Assembly: GCA_964405735.1 (NCBI GenBank)
Contig: CAYOPD010000034.1
Location: forward strand, 1-38,135
Length of the DNA stretch: 38,135 nt
Reading direction: 5' to 3'
From: JADJLQ01 sp964405735
Lineage (GTDB): Bacteria > Bacteroidota > Bacteroidia > Chitinophagales > Saprospiraceae
Shown piece by piece: positions 32,601-38,135 of this stretch. Both the position numbers and the translations under genes were made by a program. The stretch's first letter is position 1. Each line of letters opens with the position of its first letter. The notes under the pieces were generated by a model that was given only the letters and a program-made list of their open reading frames with translations, was not told the origin of the DNA and ran no database searches.

Positions 32601-35600
32601 ACCTTTAATGCCCAGGGTCAATGCAAAGCCGTGGTCAATAACCTGGCCCCGGCGGTAATGGATAATTGTCCCATGGTAAATACGACTTATACTATTACGG
32701 GGGCGACGGCCGCATCCGGGAATAATGATGCCAGTGGTACGAATTTTATGCAGGGACTTTCCACGGTAACTTATACTGTCACCGATATGGGTGGAAATAT
32801 GAGTACCTGCAGTTTTAATGTCACAGTAAGCTGTCCCAGGCCTAAATGTGACAGTATTTCCGCATTCCTGGTTCCATTCCAGGCCTTGCCCTATGCCTGT
32901 ACGTTTCAATTTCATGTAAATAACCAGGCTTCCGGCATTACAAAAATTCAGATTGACCTGACGACGGGTACCTTTAATTCGGCAGGTATTATTTCGCCTT
33001 TCATTCCGGTGATTTCACCGGCCAGCCGCCTGACCATCACCCACTCCTCTGGTTTTATTCCATTTGGAAGTTTCCACGCGGCCGACCTGGGGATAAATAG
33101 TGGATTAAATCCGCACACGGCAATTATCAAATTTTTCTACAATAACAATCAGTCCTCCTGCGATACCAATATCATTTTCAATTGTCCGGTAGATACGACC
33201 TGCGGATTTGCTCCGGCATGTGCGACGACGACCATCAGCCTCAATACAGGTGTTGATGCCAATGGCCAGCTTCTCCCGGCGGGTTCCTTTGACCCTAATT
33301 GGATATTGATACAAAGCCCCTATACCGGGCTGAACCTGCCCCGGCCCGCTGAAGTAGTTACACCCTATGTCAGTTGGCAAATGCAGCCCAACGCAAGTTC
33401 GCCCTGTGCTCAATGGATTTCCGCATTTCAGGGCGCGGACAAAGGATCCGGGCCGAGGTATACCTATTCCAATTGTTTTTGTGTGTGTAAAGACAGTTCG
33501 CTCATCACCATCCGGCTGAGTGCCATGGCGGATAATGAAGCGGATTTCTGGTTGTACGACGGATCTGGAAATATATTGACTACCTTATTGGGCATTCATC
33601 CGCCCGGTAACAATCCCAGTCTGGCTTTTCTGCTTCCCCCGGATACTTCGACAACCCAATTGGTACTGAAAAAAGGCACATATTGTATTCGGGCCGGGGT
33701 CAAAAACTGGACCAGGGTTACCGGGATCAGTGTTTGCGGCAGCGTCAGCGGTGACGGACTGATAAGGGCCGATTGCTGTAACCAGGCATCCTATATTACC
33801 GGAATTAAATACAAGGACAGCCTGTGCAACGGGCAGGCCTATAACGGTCAAACCGTCTTGCCGGGATGGCAGTTTATACTATGTGATGCGGGCGGCAATG
33901 CGATAGATACCGTCACCACCGATGCCAGCGGGTCTTATGTATTTGGCCCGCTCAAGCCGGGCAATTATTCCGTGAAGGAAATCAATCAACCAGGTTGGAC
34001 CCTCACTAACCCATCGAACAACATGGTCCCCATTGCCCTGGGCACCCACGATGTCCAGCAAGCCAATTTCGGTAATTGTCCGCCCACTACCTGCGACAGC
34101 ATTTCCTTCTGGGTTGAATCCCTGAAGACGGTTCCTCCGGCATGTTGTTTCCGCCTGCACATCGACAATTTATTACCCAATCAGATTACGCAGATACCCC
34201 TGACCCTGAATACGGCTTCGTTCAATTCCATTACAGTAGATAATCTCAATGGCTGGTTTACCAGTCAATCCAGCCTTGGCATGATCAGCCTTAGCCATGC
34301 CTCCGGGTTTATACCCACCGGCAGTTTTACACCAATCAGTTGGTGCATCAATGGGGGATCAAACCCGGATACCCTGAAGATTAAGGCCAATTATCTCATT
34401 GGACAAACTTCCGTAAGTTGTGATACCAGTTTTGTATTTTTCTGTCCTCCCGCACCGGATACCACCTGCGGCCCTGCCTGCTTATTGGACAGCATATCTC
34501 TCAGTACGGGCGTGGACCACGGTAACGGCCAGTTTTATGCCAATGGAAGCCCGGATGCCTATTGGACATTAGTTCAAACGCCTTACACCAGCGTTGCCGT
34601 GCCCAGACCGCCCACCGTCGTTGCGACACCCTGGTACTGGCATAACCAGCCTTGTTCCAAGTGGATTACTTTATATTCCAATAGTTATTTTCACGGCGGT
34701 GGTCATTTTGATTTTAGCAGGTGTTTCTGCGTATGCAAGGATACTGCCAGGATACAAATTCACCTGAGCGCCCTGGCTGACAACACGGCCAATTTTAGTC
34801 TTTGCGACAGTTCGGGAACAACCATAGCACATTTACTCTCCTTGCCATCTACACCAGGTGGTGCATTCCACAATCCGCCGGGGGATACTGTCGTAAACCT
34901 TATCCTGACCAAAGGGAAATATTGCATTAAGGCAAGAGTAACGAATGTTCATGCCAGCCCGATGGGTTTAAATGTATGTGGAAGCATCAAAGGAGCAGGC
35001 CTGGTCAAAGAGATTTGTTGTGCACCCTCCTCCATCACTGGAGTAAAATACCTCGACAGTATTTGTTCCGGAACGCCCTATAACGGGAGCCAGCAGGTAT
35101 TGCAGGGTTGGCAGATCGTGTTGTGCAACCAGCAGGGAATACCCATCGATACGGTGACCACCGACCAAAACGGTTCGTATACTTTCAGCCCATTGTCACC
35201 TGGTTTGTATACGGTCAAGGAAATTATTCAGGGCAATTGGAACCCCTCCCTGCCAGCCAGTGGAATGACTTCCCTTTTCCTTGGCGCCAACCAGGTGGCC
35301 CAGGTCAATTTTGGGAATTGCCCGCCGGAGCAGGACAGTTGTTGCAAAGACAGGCAGACCTTTATCCAACACATTCAGAATGCCATTCAGGTATCTGTGA
35401 TCGACTCGCTGTGCAAAGTGAAGGTCAATGTAAGCGGCCTGCCTCCCTGCGACTCCGTATTTTTTATCAACTGGGGGGACGGCGTAACCGATTATGGCCC
35501 ATATTCCAATGGAATGTGGATGCATAATTATCCACAGAGCGGCAGCTTTGTCATCCAGATACCTATCATTGAATTTGATTCCTCAGGAGGGACCTGTTTT

Positions 35601-37331
35601 GATACCTTGCTCCGTTTTCCCGTGGACCTCAGTTGCAAATGCGAATGCGGAAAATATTCACTGCAAATGATTCAGAATGGAATTGCCAGTCAGGTTAAAT
35701 GCAAGGATACCCTTGTGGTGGGATGTCCTTCACCTTCCGGCCTGATCTTTACAGGCAGTTTCGCCTGTGCAGGCGATTCATGCCTGACCGGGAATATCGC
35801 CTGGGCTCTTACCGGCCCATCCATGAACCAGTCAGGAACCACCTTTTCCGGGAATATTCAGATACCGGTCCAAGGTCCCCTGATGCCTGGTCATTATAAT
35901 CTGAACCTGAGTACCATTTGCGGACAGGACACCTGTACCTGTACTTTGACTTTATATCAGCGTCCCTGTCCTCCTGCCGACAGTTGCACCTCTCCTTGTA
36001 ACGGCAGTTCCTGGTCACAGCTCAATACTTCGTGGATCAATGACATGGTAGTCTATCAGGGAAAACTGGTGGTGGCCGGTTCCTTCGGTTCTATTGGCAA
36101 CCCAGCAGTGGCGGCCAACAATATCGCAGCCTGGGATGGCAGCAACTGGGCCCCGCTGGGCGGTGGATTAAACGGTATTGTATTTGATCTTGAAGTGCAC
36201 AACGGGATCCTGTATGCCGGCGGCCAATTTAGCATGGCCGGGAATATACCGGTGAGCAATCTCGCTGCCTGGAGCAGTGGATCCTGGATGAACATTCCGC
36301 AGGGAGGCATTGCTGCCTTCCCTGCACAGGTGGATGCCCTGCTATCTACCTCATCGGGATTGGTTGTTGGTGGGAAATTCAATACGGTTGGCAGCACAAA
36401 TCTTCCAGCGTCCAATATTGCTCTTTTACAAACCTCCGGATGGTCGGCATTCGGGACCGGATTAAATGGCCCGGTGTTTACCCTGGCTGAATACAATAAC
36501 CGGCTGGTGGCCGGCGGCCGTTTTGGCAATACTCCCGGTGGATGGAACAACCTGGCTTCATGGAATGGCAGCCTGCAGGTCTGGGAAAAACTGGGACAGT
36601 GGGGCGCAGTGGGCATCACAGCGGCGCCTCCAAATTCTGGGGATGGGATTCATGCCCTCGCCATTTTGCCAAATGGCGACCTGGTTGCAGGAGGGCAATT
36701 TCTGCATGCCAAGGACAACGGCGGCAACCCGGTCCCCAATACCAAGCACCTGGCGAAATGGAATGGGTCCATCTGGTCCAGCCTGGGCTCTGGGGTGAAC
36801 ACCGGCAACGGAATTTATGATCTGCTCATAGTGAACAATGATTTGTTTGCCGGGGGTCAATTTACCCAAATTGGCAATCAGGCAATCAACCTGCTGGCAA
36901 AATGGAATGGAAGCACCTGGTCCGGATTTGGACATCCTTCCATAGGCATCATCAGGTCCATTGCCTTGTACCAGGCCAATCAGGATGCACCTTGCAGCTT
37001 GTACACGGGAGGGGAAGTGCTGTTTAACCAATGGAAATGTTCCGGCGTGAGCACAGCCCATGAACGCCGACCCATTTCCATTACGATCTATCCCAATCCG
37101 GCAACCGATAAAATTTATATCCAGTTTAATGAGGTCGTAAACCACGATGTACAGCTTGACATCTACACGATTCTTGGCAGCCGGATCATGCACCGGGTGA
37201 TTCCAAAATCAAATACCGTGGGAACAAAAATGCTAATAACGGAAGAGTTGGGGACTGGAACATACTTGATTAAGGTAGCCACTGCAGAAGGCTCTATTGT
37301 GAAAAAGATCATCGTGAAGAGAGGATGGTAG
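29652..37331 (+). CDS. Giant modular T9SS surface protein (PKD, HYR, SdrD/Cna-B-like, propeller)
   Basis: The 2559-residue protein starts with a signal peptide (MIKFVFLFTLVLSLTYYS). Domains by approximate residue are: module A1 49-165; PKD 166-255 (SWNFGDPGSG, THQFSKCGDF); three HYR domains 257-521; a jelly-roll-like segment 522-705; a second PKD plus three HYR 706-1061; module A2 1064-1178; module B1 1190-1378; SdrD/Cna-B-like 1380-1475; A3 1479-1600; B2 1610-1792; SdrD-like 1793-1891; a PKD-like part near 1935; a propeller 2115-2467 (ILYAGGQF-type blades); and a T9SS sorting domain from about 2476 (ITIYPNPATDK). It is rich in Cys and Thr/Asn. A cell-surface adhesin or matrix role is inferred. 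It is monocistronic, with no clear promoter in the 214 bases upstream. Confidence 0.92.
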   Translation: MIKFVFLFTLVLSLTYYSFNHSEFKEGGSTGAEDKMYPQAAAVMQPDAACDSITIFVQQLNTRPPSCCFQLILDNKLRNAITQIKLDISTATFKNIAVEVNSGWIVSQTPQMDILLSHNSGFIPLGGASPITFCLMGGNNPDALNISFNYNALGTSGSCNIPLQVCSDPLPCDADFSFNSISNCGNFLFTNQSTGPAPLTYSWNFGDPGSGAANTSTAQNPTHQFSKCGDFIVCLKTTSPGCVDSICKTVAYFDLIKPVITCPANVTLRCNTNTTPATTGTATATDNCTPSNSIVITFSDVVSGTMPCNGSIVRTWQARDACGNTATCIQTILIQDNIPPTISCPGNLTVNTNPGTCYYTGTLPSATATDNCDPSLAFTYSLLTSGSSVLITPQTQFPKGVNTITVFARDDCGNQSANCNFTLTVVDNQPPIITCPGNLTILGTFDSLGNCKAVVQNIAPAVTDNCPMWTVNYTLTGATQGQGMTDASGLSFISGITTVTYIVTDMSGNKDTCNFSISVSCLDNWTCACPTVMAGGPNLVLNGNFTGGNTSFTNDFTFFNPGSAGSIGYYSVLNNTQVIQANTQWACNDHTTGTGSFLVIDGASAMGNNVAWRQTIPGNTGGTFNFCFFANNLVIPSKNFDDPVLAVYFNGVPANPGVLLPENPDAWVPFTASWTGILPVTIEIITLSGQSVGNDFALDDIQFRKCSDSLPCKAAFNFQSVGNCGNFQFTSQSVALPPLAYTWNFGDPNSGSANTSNIQNPTHQFSHCGDFVVCLNITSGGCKDSICKTVSFFDTTKPVITCPPNLTLDCNLNTTPALTGTATATDDCTPTNNILITFSDVVSGIMPCNGSIIRTWQAKDACGNIATCRQTILVKDTIAPTITCPANLTVNTNPGFCFYTGTLPSATATDNCDQSLDFTYSLLTSGSSILVTPQTQFPKGVNTITVFARDDCGNQSANCNFTLTVVDNQPPTITCPANVSVTGTFNAQGQCKAVVNNLAPAVMDNCPMVNTTYTITGATAASGNNDASGTNFMQGLSTVTYTVTDMGGNMSTCSFNVTVSCPRPKCDSISAFLVPFQALPYACTFQFHVNNQASGITKIQIDLTTGTFNSAGIISPFIPVISPASRLTITHSSGFIPFGSFHAADLGINSGLNPHTAIIKFFYNNNQSSCDTNIIFNCPVDTTCGFAPACATTTISLNTGVDANGQLLPAGSFDPNWILIQSPYTGLNLPRPAEVVTPYVSWQMQPNASSPCAQWISAFQGADKGSGPRYTYSNCFCVCKDSSLITIRLSAMADNEADFWLYDGSGNILTTLLGIHPPGNNPSLAFLLPPDTSTTQLVLKKGTYCIRAGVKNWTRVTGISVCGSVSGDGLIRADCCNQASYITGIKYKDSLCNGQAYNGQTVLPGWQFILCDAGGNAIDTVTTDASGSYVFGPLKPGNYSVKEINQPGWTLTNPSNNMVPIALGTHDVQQANFGNCPPTTCDSISFWVESLKTVPPACCFRLHIDNLLPNQITQIPLTLNTASFNSITVDNLNGWFTSQSSLGMISLSHASGFIPTGSFTPISWCINGGSNPDTLKIKANYLIGQTSVSCDTSFVFFCPPAPDTTCGPACLLDSISLSTGVDHGNGQFYANGSPDAYWTLVQTPYTSVAVPRPPTVVATPWYWHNQPCSKWITLYSNSYFHGGGHFDFSRCFCVCKDTARIQIHLSALADNTANFSLCDSSGTTIAHLLSLPSTPGGAFHNPPGDTVVNLILTKGKYCIKARVTNVHASPMGLNVCGSIKGAGLVKEICCAPSSITGVKYLDSICSGTPYNGSQQVLQGWQIVLCNQQGIPIDTVTTDQNGSYTFSPLSPGLYTVKEIIQGNWNPSLPASGMTSLFLGANQVAQVNFGNCPPEQDSCCKDRQTFIQHIQNAIQVSVIDSLCKVKVNVSGLPPCDSVFFINWGDGVTDYGPYSNGMWMHNYPQSGSFVIQIPIIEFDSSGGTCFDTLLRFPVDLSCKCECGKYSLQMIQNGIASQVKCKDTLVVGCPSPSGLIFTGSFACAGDSCLTGNIAWALTGPSMNQSGTTFSGNIQIPVQGPLMPGHYNLNLSTICGQDTCTCTLTLYQRPCPPADSCTSPCNGSSWSQLNTSWINDMVVYQGKLVVAGSFGSIGNPAVAANNIAAWDGSNWAPLGGGLNGIVFDLEVHNGILYAGGQFSMAGNIPVSNLAAWSSGSWMNIPQGGIAAFPAQVDALLSTSSGLVVGGKFNTVGSTNLPASNIALLQTSGWSAFGTGLNGPVFTLAEYNNRLVAGGRFGNTPGGWNNLASWNGSLQVWEKLGQWGAVGITAAPPNSGDGIHALAILPNGDLVAGGQFLHAKDNGGNPVPNTKHLAKWNGSIWSSLGSGVNTGNGIYDLLIVNNDLFAGGQFTQIGNQAINLLAKWNGSTWSGFGHPSIGIIRSIALYQANQDAPCSLYTGGEVLFNQWKCSGVSTAHERRPISITIYPNPATDKIYIQFNEVVNHDVQLDIYTILGSRIMHRVIPKSNTVGTKMLITEELGTGTYLIKVATAEGSIVKKIIVKRGW
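30147..31214 (+). repeat. Internal 1068-base repeat, copy 1 (PKD + 3 HYR)
   Basis: It aligns without net indels to 31767-32834 at a constant offset of 1620 bases. Identity is uneven: 30781-30900 shows only 7 mismatches in 120 bases, including an identical 47-base run, while 30421-30480 shows 17 mismatches in 60. Confidence 0.85.
31767..32834 (+). repeat. Internal 1068-base repeat, copy 2 (PKD + 3 HYR)
   Basis: Second copy of the PKD-HYR block, 540 codons after the first. A 184-residue jelly-roll-like segment separates the two copies. Confidence 0.85.
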
Positions 37332-37348
37332 AAAAGGTCGTTTAATGG

Positions 37349-37364
37349 AGACCGTGGTCGGTCT
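37349..37364 (+). terminator. Weak hairpin after the giant gene
   Basis: AGACCG, loop TGGT, CGGTCT form a perfect 6-bp stem 17 bases after the stop codon. There is no T-run, so terminator function is doubtful. Confidence 0.25.
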
Positions 37365-37404
37365 GCACGGGATGATAGTCGGAGTGAAGAGGGTCAACCC
37401 GGCT

Positions 37405-37430
37405 TTGCTTTTAAAAAGAGTATAGCTTTG
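37405..37430 (+). promoter_or_regulatory. Possible promoter for the final outer-membrane-like gene
   Basis: TTG at 37405-37407 and an exact TAGCTTTG at 37423-37430. The 15-base spacing is shorter than usual. The predicted start (about 37436) coincides with ATG 37435/37438, implying a leaderless transcript if real. Confidence 0.4.
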
Positions 37431-37434
37431 CCAC

Positions 37435-38076
37435 ATGATGAGATTTGGATTTGTGTTATTTGCCCTTGTTCTATGGAGCCGCTGTGCGCAGATTTCCACC
37501 TTTCAAACCGCAAGGACGACGCCGAAAGACGAGGGGGAGATCGGCCTGAGCCTCGGCGTAGCAGGTATCTCCGGAGGTTTTGGCACGAACGAAAGTTTTG
37601 CCCTTCCCAGCCTTGAAGTCTGGGGCCGGTATGGCCTTGGCCAGAAAACGGACCTTGGAATCAAAATCAGCACGGGCATGAGCGGGGTCATCGATGTCAA
37701 ACAACAGTTGGTTGGAGACCAGGTTTCCAAATTTGCCCTGGCGGTCGGACCCGGCCTTGGATTACAGGGAGTAGTGCTGGACAAGGTGATCTTTCAGGCC
37801 CACCTGCCAGTGCATATGTCCTATCATCCAGGTGAGCGCACAGCCTGGTATCTGACGCCCAGGTATGTCTATCAGGGGGTGATTGGTGAAGGCGGTATCA
37901 ATTATCTGGGAGCTTCCCTGGGTGTGCTGTTCGGAAGAAAAATCAAATTCGGACTGGAATACAGTTTTTCAAGGATCCTGGATAATGTCGCCGATGTCCC
38001 GAATGAATTTGCGGACGAAGACTTCGGAGCCAATCTGTATAATATTGGATTCGGTGTGAAATTTCCTATCAGGTAG
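37435..38076 (+). CDS. Small beta-rich putative outer membrane protein/lipoprotein
   Basis: This 213-residue protein has a hydrophobic N-terminus (MRFGFVLFALVLW) ending in SRCAQ. STFQTARTTPKDEGEIG follows, a start often seen in Bacteroidota outer-membrane lipoproteins with a Cys before the QTART segment. The lipobox has Arg at -1, which is atypical, so lipidation is uncertain. The rest has alternating glycine-rich amphipathic strands (ALAVGPGLGLQGVVLD, YLGASLGVLFG, YNIGFGVKFPIR), consistent with an eight-stranded barrel. No family is recognised. ATG 37438 is an equally possible start. It is not clearly linked to the giant gene upstream. Confidence 0.75.
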   Translation: MMRFGFVLFALVLWSRCAQISTFQTARTTPKDEGEIGLSLGVAGISGGFGTNESFALPSLEVWGRYGLGQKTDLGIKISTGMSGVIDVKQQLVGDQVSKFALAVGPGLGLQGVVLDKVIFQAHLPVHMSYHPGERTAWYLTPRYVYQGVIGEGGINYLGASLGVLFGRKIKFGLEYSFSRILDNVADVPNEFADEDFGANLYNIGFGVKFPIR

Positions 38077-38113
38077 CAATCAGAAGCCAGCAGTCAGTTA
38101 AATCGTTCTTTCC

Positions 38114-38135
38114 TGACCACTGACCACTGACCACT
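38114..38135. repeat. TGACCAC heptamer tandem at the window edge
   Basis: Three exact TGACCAC units plus one base run into the end of the window, preceded by a related AGCCAGCAGTCAGT. The true length is unknown. It is the same family as the inverted heptamer repeat at 1191-1272. Confidence 0.75.

Overview
The window looks like a metagenome-assembled scaffold from the phylum Bacteroidota, probably near the Saprospiria/Chitinophagia-type gliding bacteria. The evidence is three proteins with C-terminal type IX secretion (T9SS) sorting domains (two CotH-type, one 2559-residue adhesin-like), Bacteroidota-restricted families (DUF6029, Omp28-like, ECF sigma/HEAT/DUF4097 operon), TAnnTTTG-type promoters, few Shine-Dalgarno sites, and three 100-N scaffold gaps that all lie in or beside simple intergenic repeats. 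The species assignment is inference. No rRNA, tRNA, CRISPR array, transposase or phage gene was seen.

Layout. 1-320 has no recognisable gene. 321-5091 (minus) holds a Tat-exported TIM-barrel sugar isomerase/epimerase-like protein, a Tat-exported Gfo/Idh/MocA oxidoreductase and a secreted M28 (glutamate carboxypeptidase-like) peptidase. 5578-9210 (plus) holds a second, cytoplasmic Gfo/Idh/MocA oxidoreductase, a T9SS-exported CotH-type protein kinase and a YbfF-like alpha/beta hydrolase. After a gap comes an exported amidohydrolase (9654-11039). A TlpA-type thioredoxin (minus) is divergently transcribed from a DUF6029 - Omp28-like lipoprotein - kelch protein run (11645-15122), with back-to-back promoters between them. 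A GxxExxY protein converges on a four-gene minus-strand operon (18969 to 15886): ECF sigma factor, membrane HEAT-repeat protein (putative anti-sigma) and two exported DUF4097 proteins.

19392-28649 (plus) contains an unrecognised exported protein with a strong terminator, uvrB (nucleotide excision repair), and then the most interesting unit: DUF4956 membrane protein - CotH/lamin-tail/T9SS protein - HlyD-like adaptor - TolC-like coiled-coil protein. DUF4956 and CotH are usually found with a VTC-type polyphosphate polymerase. Here that gene is absent, and an adaptor/outer-membrane-channel pair without a cognate transporter sits in its place. This is followed by an RraA-fold protein that carries a signal peptide and by an enoyl-CoA hydratase-family enzyme.

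29652-37331 is one giant modular surface protein (PKD, HYR, SdrD/Cna-B-like, beta-propeller, T9SS domain). It contains a 1.07-kb internal duplication with an unusually conserved patch. The window ends with a small beta-rich putative outer-membrane protein and a TGACCAC heptamer repeat.
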